Of a stretch of 64,000 bases of DNA, positions 36,090 through 48,470 are shown piece after piece (position 1 is the stretch's first letter; the number at the start of each line of letters is the position of its first letter). Under the pieces are notes generated by a model that was not told where the DNA came from, did no database searches, and was given only the letters and a program-made list of their open reading frames with translations. Source of the stretch: Nepenthes gracilis (Eukaryota; Streptophyta; Magnoliopsida; Caryophyllales; Nepenthaceae); contig BSYO01000030.1 of the NCBI GenBank assembly GCA_033239525.1, positions 13,537,030 to 13,601,029 of the forward strand. The letters run 5' to 3'. The position numbers and the translations under genes were made by a program.

Positions 36090-37044
36090 TAATGCGTCCC
36101 TGGATCCAAATCTTATGCGGATTAGGGAACATTTGGATTCTTTGTCGCGGATGTATCACAAACAGGTATGATTTCTACGTCTCTTAACCTGATTCCTACG
36201 CACCATAAACTATAAATAAGAGGTTAGAGGACAGTGGGACGTTCTCCCACCACAAACACTGCGATACTCAAATTAGAAATCTTTTTTCGGGGATGAAAAG
36301 ATGCAAGCGTGAAGATAAACATAAGGGAGAATGCACGTATATTAGTATGCAAGGGGTGCATGTTGTGTTTGGAGGAGGCTTATGCTCCCCTTTTACACTG
36401 TTGAGAGTGGCTCACTAAGGTCGTCGGATTGAGGCAGTGATCTGAGGGAAGAAAGCTAGTTCTTTCCCCTCGTTCTTTTGAATGCAAGGCGCTTGGACCG
36501 ATTTTAGATCTCAAGTCGCCGATTTAGTTGCTCAGAATGGGCTTTCCTTCTCTATTGAAGGAGAAGATATTTGTGAACTCCGTGGAGGAGGCTTTTGGGC
36601 ATGAGAAGCTCCGACAAGTGGCTCATCTAGATTTGCCGCCGTCCGCAAGCGGTGGTGGTGGCTAACAGTTGTCCGTTGTCACCTTGTGGTGACACGGGAC
36701 CGGGACCGTCGTCGGGCTTGAACACGGACCTCTTGGACTTTGCTTGGATTGGTCGAAATTGCCGCTAAGATAGCATGCACCGCGGCTTTGGCTATCTTGA
36801 TCAATCTCTCTCATTTTCCACTGCAAACGGTCCTTGAGTTGACACTCCTCATCCGTCCGTTTGCAGCCATTTCGAGAGAAACGTGGATGAAGTTGGTTAG
36901 GCACACGTCAGAGGTGCCTGGTAGGCCTTGCTCCATGCCTCCAGGATCCGTCGCCCGACTGGGCTTGCATGCTGGATGGGCCTACTTGTGCTGTTATCAG
37001 TTGGACCTTGTTTGATTCAACCCAAATCTGTACTTGACCTACCA
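36090..37044 (-). repeat. 3' LTR of the reverse Tat-type element
   Basis: About 955 bp. The outer end is TAATGCGTCC (TG mutated to TA) and the inner end is ACTTGACCTACCA. It shares long blocks with 44627-45508, such as AGTATGCAAGGGGTGC and GTGTTTGGAGGAGGCTT. Confidence 0.85.
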
Positions 37045-37059
37045 CTAGCCTCCCATGCT

Positions 37060-39345
37060 TGGGAATGACCCATTTCCAGGGCCTAGTATGTCAAAAGATG
37101 GGTCTTGCTGCTAACTTGCGTTGGCCTTCTTGAGATGCGCCAGTCTCCGACCCTCATGGACATCTTTCCTTCCTCGTGCAAATATGCAACTTTGCAGAGG
37201 CGTCGCAACGATTCGGTGCCCTATTTGGAAAAATTTGCAACCTTGGAATCGCTCCCATATTGATGGCTTTCATATTTTTTGTTTGACGGTCATTGGGTGG
37301 CGCGCTCCTTTGGGAACTCATTAGGTCTTCTGCAACGTTTATAAATGGGGGGTTCCTACACTTTGGGGGCCCAAGCTCATTCCTTTGCCGGCGATACAAT
37401 GTGGGGGCTTTGGCTTGTCTCATGCCCTGTGGAGTTCCGCAAAGGAATCGAATGGATTTGCAGAAGATTTGTACCCGCTTTTGAAGCATGTCATCGTGCT
37501 CTTCTGGTGGATGTTTTCTCGCTACAATGAGGGTGGCTTGGCCATTCTGTAATCATCATGTGCCTTCCTTCCGCCTGGCCAGGGTGTTCAGCCGCTGGAG
37601 GAGTGTCAGGAGGTTAGAACCTCGATTCGGAGTCTCCGTTCTTTCAGAAGCATTCTACCTCCCACTCTTTCTACGGCTAGTCATCCTCCGAGCTTGGATG
37701 GAGAAGGCATATTTTGTGGTTCCGTCGGGCTGTGCATTCAGCGTGTCGTGGCTTTGGTAGTCTACTTTGGACGGAGGCCTTTCCCTTACTGTGGTGGAGC
37801 TTGTCTCACCGGCAATGAGGGATTTACATCCTACTCACCCCGCCGCTGGGGGTACGATGTTGGGGTAGATGCCACAAGAATGGGGGAGTCCCTTTCTGGT
37901 GTCGCATTCCTACTCCAGATTGGGCCCTCCTGACGGGTGCAGTCCTTTTCTTGCACTTTGTATTTTGCTTTGCTTCTTTCTCTTTTTTTGTACTTACGTT
38001 GACACAAGCCTTGAACCTTGTAAAGAACACTTCAATGAATAAAAATGTTGATAGCCTTTATTCTTTGTGCCACCAGATTATCTCTTTGCTGTTGTTCAGT
38101 ATGATTTAAGGGCCAAATGGCCCTCTCACCACCATACGCGCTTGATCTCTTATCCATCTTGTGTACCGAGCCGCTTGCGGTTGTTTCTACTGGTGTCCGT
38201 CCCTCAGGTCCACATTTGGACTGTTGGCAAGGAGGCATGGCAGGAGCCATTCTGGGCTTGTGTCGCTCGCATCCCTTCTTGGGTAGCTGAATGTTGCTGG
38301 CAGAGGCTGTGCCAATCAAATTGCATTTGCACATTTAATGCGCTGGGAACTGTAGAGCCGTCGCATCATAATTACTTTTCTTTAAACTGGCACGGTGTTT
38401 CAGAGCGTTGCCATGCGTAAGAATTTCATCGGGCAGTGGAACATGTTATCTTTGTTAAACGACACTGTTTCTTTCAGAGGTTCTCGGCTATTTAAACGCC
38501 AAAGTTCCCTCATCATTTTGGGTACTAGTTCGCTACCGTGGGATGTGAACCCCGAGCTCATAGTTGCTCTTTCTTCCCTTAGGCTATGATCACAACAATG
38601 GTTGATGAGATGTGTGGTTTCGCTCCAGGGCTGTTTGGCCTGTCGACGGGATCGTCCTTCTCTTTGGAGTCTGAGCCTCCTGCTGAGGAGTCAAGATGGG
38701 AGGAACGAGGGCCACGAGGTCATGATGAGGTGGACCTTGCCACAACGGCGGCGGAAGATTGCCACTCGGAGCCCTCAATCCTTGGACTAGTGAGGCCTTT
38801 GAGAGCGTCGCCAGGCTTTGAATCTGAAGGGGCCTCTAATACCTTTCGGTGTTGGGGGCCTGAGGAGGTTGGTTGATTGATCCGCCGTACTCAGTGAGCA
38901 GTTGAGGAGGCTGAGAGCTGACTACAGGCCGGCATCGCCAACATTGAACAAAGTCGGGCGCATGTGGCTTACTTCGAATAAGCCTTGACGGAGTCAGAGG
39001 CGAGGTTGTCACAGCTTGTCAATGTCAATGCGCAAGCTCAGAGTCGAATTGCCACTCTTCAAGGGGAGCTCAAGAGGTGTTGAGGGCGACTTCAAGAGGA
39101 GCACATTGTCCAAGCGCAACTGGAGGCTGAGCTAAGGTCGAGGATCCGCCCGAAAGAACTAGCCCCGATGCTGCAGGGATGGTTCCAAGAAGGGATCTGA
39201 TTGAGCCGAAGGATAGCTTCTCTGGTCATGCCTAGCTTTCCTACGGGCCTCTTGGATTCCCAAAATGTGAGCGCTCGAACGCGATCAGAGTTGATTGAGT
39301 TAATATCTTCTGATCTCACTGAGCCCAATAGGCGCAAATAGCACT
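37060..39345 (+). pseudogene. Antisense gene remnant of the reverse Tat element, first copy
   Basis: The readable part is 38880-39340: coiled-coil sequence (AVEEAESRLQAGIANIEQ, TESEARLSQLVNVNAQAQ, QAQLEAELRSRIRPKELAPM) with several stops. The closing motif RIRPKELAPMLQGWFQEG matches the C-terminal motif of the antisense gene of the 16.8 kb element (LRIPPHELEGMLHARMFEG). An upstream acidic frame (38586-38876) may be its middle. From 37060 to about 38580 I see no domain; CTATTTAAACGCC near 38490 could be a promoter. Confidence 0.55.
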
Positions 39346-39782
39346 GTTGTATTTCGCGGATGCTGGTCAGCCTTATCTATAAAGAGACTTCATTAATAAA
39401 ATTTCTTTTTTTAATAAAGTGATTTATTTATCATAGCATATTGCTTCTGAATGTCGTGCGTTGCGCTTCCGGCTTGGAAGTCAGACGAGCTACCGTTGCC
39501 ATCGTATCTGACAACTAATATCTTTGCATTAATTACTTGGTGTAACGGTTGGGATCCGGCAAATGGCTGCGGTGCGAGTTGAGTGGCTGTTTATCAAGTG
39601 CCATAATAGGCTGCCTTGGATTGACATATTGTACCCTGCTAAAGGAACGCATGCCACAGCCATCATTAGAGACTATCTTTGAGTTTTCCTGCGTGATGCC
39701 TCTTCACATCCTTTTGGACTACTTATTTAAGCGGTGTTCCCCGACGCCATTCATACTTTGCGTTCTCCTGCTTCCTGCATCA

Positions 39783-41640
39783 ATGGCAAAGAAGAAGAAG
39801 CGTTCTCTTGCTTCTGTCACGGTTTGTGAGAGAGTAGGTGAGAACAAGTCAGTCTTTTCGGCAGGCGCCGTTGCACCTTCGCGGGTCAGGTACCACATCC
39901 CTAACGATTTGTCCCACCTCCTTCCTGGTGAGGAGGGCAGAGTGAACACGCCACTTGATGGCTTTATCATAGTCTACGAGTCCCACCTAAAGGGTGGGCT
40001 CTACTTCCCTGTGGTGCTGAACCTGTACGGGATCTTTTCAGTGCTAGGTATGTCGGTAGCACGGCTTCACCCTAATGTCATGCACTACTTGGTATCTTTG
40101 TGCGTTTTCGTTTGCCTCCACGCTTGCATGTTTTTCCCATGCTCGGCAAAGGTAATCTTTCTCTTCAACCAGTTGGAGGATTGGATTTCTATATCTCCCC
40201 ATCTGAGCTTCCGCTTTCGAGGGATGAACCCCAACTCAATAAAGAACTAGAAAGATCACTTTTTCTTCTTGGCGACCCCTCCAAAGTGGGATATCCCCAA
40301 CAAGTGGGGCTTCGTGAGCAGTTCTTCACGCAGAGCGTGAGTGAGGAGGAAGAGAAGGAGGAGAAAAAATTGATCGACCATATTCAAGTGGCGATATAGA
40401 TGTTCAACACTCGTGGGTATTACCTAACCAAAGAGGTTTTTGCGGTCATTAGATGGGAGCTGGCGGGTAATGAGACGACAGTTGTTGCCCAAAAGAGGAA
40501 GGTCGAGGCCTGGCCTTGGTCATCCGAGAACAAACGAGGGAGCTACCTAAGCGGAGTGGCTCGTCATTTTCATCGGAGCCCTCCTTTGATGAGGATATCG
40601 TGGCCCTGAAAAGGCTAAGGTAAGCAGGAGGTACTTCGAGCAGGAGAGCCCTAATCTTGTTGGCTGCATCAGGCCAACCCTCTGGGCCTGCTTCGCTGAC
40701 ACCCGCTGGAGCCACTACTGTGCCACAGGAGCCAGAGTCACAGTCCTTGGTGGGAGCTATTGAGCTCTTGCCAATTCCTACTATCACCCTAGTAGAGTAC
40801 GGTGTTCCCTTCACTGGTCATCCATCAGGAGAGGGGTTCGTGCTGAGTTCCTTTTCTGATGTTGAGACGGGACCCTCCTTTGGTGGTCAACCAACCGAGC
40901 CCGTCGTGGAGGAGGTCGTGGTGGGCATCAAGGAGGCGGTGGTTAGCGTCATAGAGCTTGTTGAGGTAGTCAATCTTGAGCCTGATGCTACACCTGCGGA
41001 TGTTCCAGAGGCCATTAATGTGATAGTCATAGAATCATCGGCGCTCCCCATCAAGGAGTGTGAACCTACCTTGGAGGCTGGCATATCTGAGGGGCTCGCC
41101 GTTGAACCTCTGGTTAGCGGGGCTCTTGAGAGCAAGAGGGAGGAGGCTACTGAACAACAGGAGCCCCTAGGTGTGCCACACCTAGGGTGGTGCCAAACTT
41201 GCGTAATGCTGCGGAGGAGCCCTTCGTTGAGGTATGACTTCTTTGTTTGTCGAGTAAGGAATGTGTTCATCAATCTCCTTTGTGCGATACATTCCCATGT
41301 TTCCAAGACTCATGGGTTTTTAGCCTGTTTTCCCATTTGCAATCCTCTATCACAGTTTGCTTCATCCAAGCAGCCCTCTCTCAGCAGGACGAGCTCATTC
41401 GTCGAGTTTAAGAGGAGGCTGAGCGGGCTGCGATGCGACACCGAGAGGATAAGACCGCAGCCCTAAAGCAGGAGGTCGAATGATTGAAGGGTAAGCTACT
41501 AGCAGCTCAAGGCTGTATTTCTGACCTCCAGTATCGAAGTACTCATGCCGAGGCCAACCTACGAGTCCGACTCACCCCAGAGGAGATGGCGCAAGCATTG
41601 GACGCGAGGTTCTAGGACGGCAAATGCCTATATCATCGCA
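39783..41640 (+). pseudogene. Antisense gene of the reverse Tat element, second copy
   Basis: ATG at 39783 (MAKKKKRSLASVTV) follows ACTTATTTAAGCGG at about 39722, a plausible TATA region. The first block (IIVYESHLKGGLYFPVVLNL, VARLHPNVMHYLVSL) matches the TVYEAYLRRGLRLPLP and IAQLHANALRYL blocks of the other Tat element. After an apparent intron (GTAATCTTTCTC ... CAG near 40150-40172) come DWISISPHLSF and HFFFLATPPKWDIPNKWGF, matching its second block. An acidic, low-complexity middle (40657-41160) follows, then a coiled-coil part with LRVRLTPEEMAQALDARF and a TAG. Frameshifts are present. The layout is the same as in the 16.8 kb element. Confidence 0.75.
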
Positions 41641-41744
41641 TAGAATCCATTGCAGTTTCGGGCATCTCTGAAGGGATTTTTCATCCGTGGAATGACGGAA
41701 TCAAGGAATGCTCTCTCTTAACTGACCTTCTGGAGGGAGCTAGG

Positions 41745-42420
41745 CCTTCAAGCAACTTCTTCACCTCTTCTCTTATGGCTATTAACTTTTTGATAGAGTG
41801 GTTCCTACGCTTCTGCCTGACGGATTTATGACCGAAATCGAGGCCAAACTTTTAGACCAACACTCCAATCGGTATTCCGAGCATGTCGACAAGAGTCCAC
41901 TCAAATACATCAGAGTTCTGCCTGAGGAATTCCACCAGCCGATTGCGAACCGACATTGAGAGGGAACTGTCAACGTGCATGCATTTCTCTGATTCGTTGG
42001 GGTCCAAGGGGACTAGCTTCATTGTCTCACCGTATTAGGCCTGTTGCAGTGTGGACTCATCGTGAAAGTCCAGATCCTTAGCTAGCTGGCTAGGAATGGC
42101 GAGAATGACTTGGGATAGGTAGCATGTCCATCCTGTCATCTTGTCACCCAACGCCTCCCCTATCCCATATGGAGTCAGAAACTTTACTTTCAAGTGAGGG
42201 ATTGACGTCATGGCCCCAAAGACGATCAGGCATGATCACCCCAAAATGGTGTTGTAGACCGACGGTAGATCAATGATGAGGAACGTAAGTGCTCGCGTTA
42301 CTATATGCGGGTGGGCTCCCATCGTGACTTCCAGCTGGACTTCTCCCTACACGAGCACTGGCTCGTTGTTCAAGCCGTATAGAGTGCCCTTGGCTGCTCT
42401 CATTTGACTTTTTTTAGTCC
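41745..42420 (-). pseudogene. Protease and truncated reverse transcriptase start
   Basis: The minus strand reads LYGLNNEPVLV (with a TAG), IIDLPSVYNTILG, KVKFLTPYGIGEALGDK, then LVPLDPNESEKCMHVDSS, VEFLRQNSDVFEWTLVDM and KKLIAIREEVKKLLE. Each block matches the 16.8 kb element in order. Homology ends right after KKLLE, where the other element continues into DAGFI and the catalytic domain. Confidence 0.85.
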
Positions 42421-44575
42421 AAATTTAAAAAAATATATCAAGATATAGCAAATTACGAGATCTTCTATTATTGATAAAAACTCATTTCAATTAGCAGTCT
42501 AATGTATCACTTGAAACGAGGGTTGGTACAATAAGATGGTTGGAATGATGGGAGGTTACATGTGCCATATCGTCGTCACTAAAACTAACGACATCAATCC
42601 TAAACCCTATCCTCGCTCTGTTGCTGTTAGATATGGCCTCAGGTTGGTCTTATTCACTACTTTTGACTGGCCTGCTCAAAATCATGCTTATGATACCGGC
42701 GACAAAACGGTTCCTTGGTGATTCTCTAGCTTTGCCATCAGTGACCTTAGGTTTGAGGTCCCACATTGGATGGGGAGGGGAACGAAGCGTGCTTTATAAA
42801 GGCGTGGATATCTCTCCCTTGTGGACACGCCCTGGCGAAGGCAGGGATAAAGCCGTGAGACCATGGATTCTGTCAAAGCGGATAGTATCTATATGCTTCT
42901 GCTGTGGCACTCTGATGAGTGGGGAAAGTGTTTTCCCGTGTGGATGTGTTTTGGGGGCTGTGGGTTTACCAGGAACAAAATCATGCGGGCTCGACTCAAA
43001 GCGGACAATATCTACATGCGGTTGCCTGGGGACGTTACATTGGAGGCCTACCCCGGGTTTCTCATGAACTGCATAAGGTGTCCCCCATAGACCAGGTCTT
43101 TAATTTTCTTCTGCGGGGTCCAACAATCCTCCATGGCGTGTTCCAGAGACCAGTGAAAATGACAATATTTTATATGGTCTCCGACCTCTAGGTTCTTTGG
43201 TGCTTTGTGCCATTTCAAGAACTTCTCGTCCCAGATCTATATCAAAATATTTGAATGAATGTCATTCAGGGGCGTCAGAGTAAGGGGCTTGATCTCCTTT
43301 CAGACACTGGGCTCAGACCGTAGTTGCTTGCAGGGTTCTCGACGTGGCTTCTATCTCCATTTCTTTTCCTCCCAACAGTTGGACATTCCGACTGTTGGTC
43401 CAAACGTTTGGGATACTTCACCTTGTTAGCCTCCTCAGCCGCTATGTAAGCCCGAGTGATGGCCTCGACTTCCCGAAAGGTCTGAGGGTGTTGGTGTGCC
43501 AAGTTCTTGAAGAAATCCCCGGTCGCCAATGTAGCGACAAAAGCGCTCAGTTTCATCTCATTGGAGAGTTGGGGGATTCAACGTGCTTCTGTGGTGAAGT
43601 GGTTCAAGAACCGCTTCAAGCCCTCCTCCGACTTCTGGCGAAGGCCGACGAGATGCCAAAACTTCTTTTCTTCCTTCTGGCTGGAGGCTAACTGGCACAG
43701 GAAGCAATCGAAAAACTCATCGAAGGATTGGATGGAGTTTGGTTAGAGGCCATGAAACCATAGCTTGGTGTCCCCCATGAGCGTCAGGGGAAAGTACTAG
43801 CACATGAAGGCCTCGCTTACTCCGTAAAAAGGTGGTGGAGTCCGAAAGTAGTCCAAGTGGTCCATTGGATCCGTACATCCATCATATGTATCCAGTGTCG
43901 GCATCTTGAATTTGACGGAGAGTGGCTGTGTTCGGATGTCCATGGTGAATGGCAACCTCCTCAGGTCGAGCGCCTACCACCCGGCTTCCCCCTTAAACAC
44001 GTGCTACCATATCTTTTCCACCTTCTCTTCTACCGAATGGATGGACCCGCTCCTCTTTATGTTGGTGAAGTCTTAGAGCTCGGAGTTCTCTAGAAGGTTT
44101 CACAGGTCGTGGCACCCGCGTGGGGCGACCGTGTGCTGCCCCCTGGTCAGAGGCCTCTTGTCGCTGCATGAGTTACAGGGGTTCCGTAGCTCCTGACTTT
44201 CTTTCGGCGCTTCCCTGGTCGGGAGGCTCCAAGCCATCGTCTAGGCTCTACTACCGAAAGTCGCTCGGGCCCCGACGTTGTTAGGCCTAGTTGCTGTTAT
44301 TGCTGGGGCCCTCATCCCGTGTCCCCTGCGTCTACAGATTGATGCCTGGGGTCTTGGGATGGGATCTCCCATCCATTGCGCACCAACCTAGGCGCATAGT
44401 ACCTAAAGCATCTGTTTCATGTCACCCACATCGATTACCAGCTTGAACACGTCTAGTTCGGGCTGCTCATCAGCTTGGCTACACACAGAGGGGTTGTTGT
44501 CATAGGCGGCAGTGTCCCTTACTGGTGAGCTAACCTGCGCTCTAGTGTTGACCATCTTCCGAGTAGGAGAGTGGA
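42421..44575 (-). pseudogene. Degenerate gag of the reverse Tat element
   Basis: The minus strand starts MVNTRAQVSSPVRD near 44552. Further on come MKLSAFVATLATGDFFKNLA and AITRAYIAAEEAN (43556-43430), then the nucleocapsid finger CHFHWSLEHAMEDC (about 43170) and DLVYGGHLMQFM. After the inserted LTR the frame resumes as MILSRPVKSS and the protease region. Multiple frameshifts make the 43600-44400 stretch hard to read. Confidence 0.8.
42751..43039 (+). mobile_element. Small solo LTR (TRIM-like) inserted in gag
   Basis: The sequence starts (T)TTGAGGTCCCACATTGG and ends GGGACGTTACA. It contains TTTATAAAGGCGTGG and the AAAGCGGACAATATCTAC block, an arrangement I recognise from short terminal-repeat elements common in eudicots. 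It separates the gag finger segment from the downstream gag/protease segment of the host element. Flanks TTAGG and TTGGA could be a decayed duplication, but they differ at two of five positions. Confidence 0.65.
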
Positions 44576-44626
44576 TGTCGTAACGAGTGGTTGGACTTTT
44601 CCGTTTATTCTTACAGATGGCACCAA

Positions 44627-45508
44627 TGATGCATCCATTGGTTCGAATTCTCATGCGAATTAGGGAGCCTTCAGATTTCAGTCTCTATGTCTCTTAACCT
44701 GGGTCATGTGTACCACAAATTACAAATAAGAGGTCAGCAGACGGTGAGATATTCTCTTATCGCAAATACTGCGAGACTTAAGGTAGAAATTTTTCACCGA
44801 GGATGGAAAGATGCAAACGTGAATTTAAACGTGAGGAGGAATACACGTATGCTAGTATGCAAGGGGTGCGTGTTGTGTTTGGAGGAGGCTTGTGCTTCCC
44901 TTTTACACTGCTGAGAGTAGCTCACCAAAGTCGCTAATTAAGGCGGTGATCTAAAGGAAGAGAGCTAATTCTTTCTCCTCGTTCTTTTGAATGCAAGGTG
45001 CTTGGATGAATTTTAGATCTCAAGTCGTCGATTTAGTTGCTCAGAATGAGCTCCCCTTTTCTGTTGAGGGAGAAGATATTTGTAAACTTTGTGGAGGAGG
45101 CTTTTGGGCGAGGGAACCTCCGACAGGTGGTCTGCTTGGATTCACTGGCCGCTAAGCACTTGTGGTGGCCAGCGATGTCTATTGTCATATTGTGGTGGTG
45201 CGGGGACCGTCATAGGGTGTGGTCGACATGGACCTGTTAAACTTTGGTTGCATAGGTCAAGCTGCTGTTGGAACGGCGTGTGTTGTGGTTTGGCAACATT
45301 GACCTTATCTCCCATTGGCTGGTGTTCTCTGAGCTGACGCCTCCTGCGCTGCTAGTCTGCAGATTCATCGGGAAAGATGCGGGTGAAACTGATTGGGCAT
45401 GCATCAAAGGCGCCCAGTAGGCCTTGCTCCCCACCTCCAAGATCCGTCGCCCGACTAGGCTTGCCTGCTGGATGGGCCTGCCTATACTGTCATCAACTTA
45501 ACCCATCA
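44627..45508 (-). repeat. 5' LTR of the reverse Tat-type element
   Basis: 882 bp, from TGATGCATCC at 44627 to ACCCATCA at 45508. The primer-binding site lies immediately left of 44627. It is shorter than its partner LTR by internal deletions. Confidence 0.9.
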
Positions 45509-45959
45509 ATTTTAGAAATTTTTTTAACATTTTCCAAATTTATTTTGTATTTTTTTAAAATTTCTTCCTAATTTGTTGATATAATGATTTAGAAAACTTA
45601 GTTATTCTTAATCGTCATCACCACCTTAATATAAATTATTTGTTACTTTATCATCCCAACAATCTCCATAGGCACCAATTTTTGCCGATAGGCTTGTCGA
45701 TTTAGTTAGTAAATTGCATTCATGCAACTCGTTTCAGAGCCCATTTATTTTTTGGGTTTTTTTTTTTCTTTAATTTTGCGGTGGAAGGGCCTATTTTTTT
45801 AGTTTTATTCCGGACTCATGTCTTATACAAAAATTGTTATCCATTTATGCGTGTAATAATTACTGAAAAAGACCTTATCAACCAAGTACATTAATAAATA
45901 TTTATAATTATTATAAAATTTAAAGTAACTGAATTTTTAAAGAAATATGGAATATATAT

Positions 45960-46064
45960 ATTATGATCTTTTATTCCACCATAGATTTAATTTTGAGAGA
46001 CATAGAATGTATATATCTATTTGTATTTCAATATTAATTCTATGGTGGAATAAAAAATCATAGT
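45960..46064. mobile_element. Foldback or MITE-like inverted repeat of about 105 bp
   Basis: The left arm 45960-45992 (TTTTATTCCACCATAGA core) and right arm 46032-46064 (TCTATGGTGGAATAAAA core) are nearly perfect reverse complements over about 30 bp, with a 40-bp loop. No family signature at the ends was recognised. Confidence 0.7.
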
Positions 46065-46074
46065 ATCTTAAGTA

Positions 46075-46549
46075 GAACAAACAATTCATATATGGGATGC
46101 CACACAAAGAGAGGAGAAAAATAAAGAAGAAGAAGAGGTTCGCTATCTAGTTGAATTTCGACTAGAGTTCTGTTTTACACCAAAATCGAGTATATTATTC
46201 TAATATTGATTTTTAGAACACATTTTCGTTTGATTACTCTTATTTATTGGTGTATTCTCTTGTGGATTGTTATATATGTTGAAGTTATAAACATCCAATT
46301 ATTCTTCACTCAAATTTATAATAAATAATTTCAAATGAAATTATTTATAGTCGGTACAATTATTATGATATATCTATTAATAATTTATTATGTGATTTTT
46401 TTTTTTAATTGAAAAAAAATTTTCACATTAAAAATGTTTATATATTATTATATTTTATATACTTTTAAATTTCACAATCGAAGTTGGATCGATGGATTTG
46501 AGTTTATTCTGCTATACTGAATTGTGTGTGTTTTAGTCAAATCCTAACA
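46075..46549 (+). repeat. Partial Copia LTR of the gag-protease-only family
   Basis: GATGCCACACAAAGAGAGGA, TTTCGTTTGATTACTCTTAT, a TTCTCTTGTGGATTGTTAT block and a terminal CCTAACA match the LTR at 51960-52437 in order. The 5' half is missing, and no internal sequence or target-site duplication was found. Confidence 0.65.
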
Positions 46550-48470
46550 CAATTAAGCTCCCCGCTTATAAAATCTCTGTGATTTGCTTGATGAGCTGTT
46601 CATTAGTATGTATTCAAATGAAAATATACAACTTGGTTGGGGTTGGGGAATAATATCCAATAAATTGTACGTAGTCAATATGTGTAGGCACCTAACTACT
46701 AATCACGTTGCTTCGGGCCTACTTTGACTTAATTGTTAAAAATCATTTTGTCTGAAGGGCTGTAATATTAATTTTACTTGTTATTTTTCTGAGAGGCACT
46801 AAATTGGTTCAATTCAGTGATATAAATTTGAAGGGCCATAAATTTGAAACGTAATATGCAACTTAAATATAACTTATCGTTCAAACTAAGTTGGCCAGAT
46901 TTCAGATATCTTGGATTGAGCTAGGATCGTTTATTTTTAAATAAATAATTAAAATTTAATTATTTTTTAATAAAATTAATTTATTATTATTTTTTTAGAA
47001 AAATTATTTAAATTATGACTATCCATTAAAAAAATAAGCAACCAAGATAAAAAAGACTAGCATCTTCATCTCTGTAAGAGATGAAGCTGCCCCGGATCCA
47101 ATTAATCCCTATCTGATAATCCTATTGTTTAGGGTCTAATTTGACTTAATTTGTGATATATATAATTTTTTTTAAAACTCCTTTTTTGTTTTATTTATTA
47201 CAACACTTTCCGGATTTTTTTTTAAAAATACCCTAAATTACAACTTGCTGGAAAAACGAGTGCAGTTGATGGCGAAATTTGACTTCGACTTTAGAAATTT
47301 TAAAATATTTAATTTGCAATTTGATTAAAAAAACTATGAAATACATAAATTAGCACATTTTATGCATACGTCGCTTTCTTCGCCGCCAAGTAGGACAACT
47401 CGGAGCTTCAAAGGCATCATAGGTATTCTTGCTTGCCCCTAGGCTTGGCTAATATCACAAAATTATTTTTCCTTTCCTAACGGAGTTAGTAAGGCTCTAT
47501 TTAACTTCTTTAGAACAAATTTCAAATTGACTTGATAGAGCATGAGAACGGGCACAATGGTGTGGGCCATATTAAATATGCATATAACATGGATTACCGT
47601 ATCAAAATAAACAGATTCTTAAGCAATAAGTTAAAAAAATATATTTTATTAAGATAGATGAGTTGTTAAATAACGAATAATAAGGATCCAATTAAAATTC
47701 TAACATATTAAGATAGATTCACTGACCATTTAGGTATAACTTTTGATCGACTCATGATTAACGCGATACTTATTAATTATAGATCATGTCAGCAATAATT
47801 TAAAATACCTAAAAAAATTATGCCTAATATACAACCATTTTAACTTGATACTTTTGAATTTTTTTTTATTTTTCTTCAAATATTTTAATTTAGCTAAAAT
47901 TTTATTAATTTGAGCTTTTGTGGAAAAATCAAATAGTTAATTTTATATCTTTCAATTCTTATTTTGATTTATAGCGTATGAATTCATACTATAATATGGA
48001 AGAAGGCCCTCAAAAAATTCAGGTGAGCATTAGTTTAAATTTCAGCCTCGCTCCTCGTAGGTTTTTACTGCCTTTTCGTCCATTCCACCAATGTATGTAT
48101 CATCGAGATGCACCATCTCAAGATGCCCTAGATCTGCTTGGATTGCCTAATTAGCTTTCCCCCCTTGATTCGATTTATATTCACCAGGAACAAGCCACAA
48201 TGATTGTGCCGATGCCAGTTTAAAATTGATTTTAACTCCTGCGCGAACCTTGTCGAAATGATTTACCTTCTACCCGAGCTTTATTTGCTAGCAGAAACCT
48301 ACAGAAGAACCATTGATATACGAGGTCGTGGTTAATTAACTCGAACTATTTCCAACGTACTCTTGCATTTTGAGCTTGAAACCGAGTGGAAGTCTTGTAA
48401 TTTGATGTAATAATCTGATTAGGTTTCTTATCTGCCATAAGCTCCAGGTGGATTTTGTGGGTGAGACGTC
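46550..48470. other. AT-rich DNA without a recognised gene
   Basis: Stops are frequent in all frames up to about 48000. The stretch 48040-48470 is less AT-rich and could hold a fragment of a minus-strand coding sequence, but I could not recognise it. Confidence 0.5.

Larger units (their letters stand above)
36090..45508 (-). mobile_element. Tat-type Gypsy retrotransposon in reverse orientation, pol deleted, TSD ATTTT
   Basis: The LTRs are 44627-45508 (5' on the minus strand) and 36090-37044 (3'), flanked by ATTTT at 45509-45513 and 36085-36089. A primer-binding site of the same type as the 16.8 kb element adjoins the 5' LTR, and GCATGGGAGGCTAG adjoins the 3' LTR. Reading along the minus strand: gag, protease and the first part of reverse transcriptase, which stops abruptly near 41745. 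After that come only antisense genes (plus strand). It therefore lacks most of reverse transcriptase, RNase H and integrase. A small unrelated LTR is inserted in gag at about 42751-43039. Confidence 0.9.

Noticed and set aside
39092..39337. Minus-strand ORF in the reverse Tat element
   Set aside because: It is the shadow of the plus-strand coiled-coil antisense gene.
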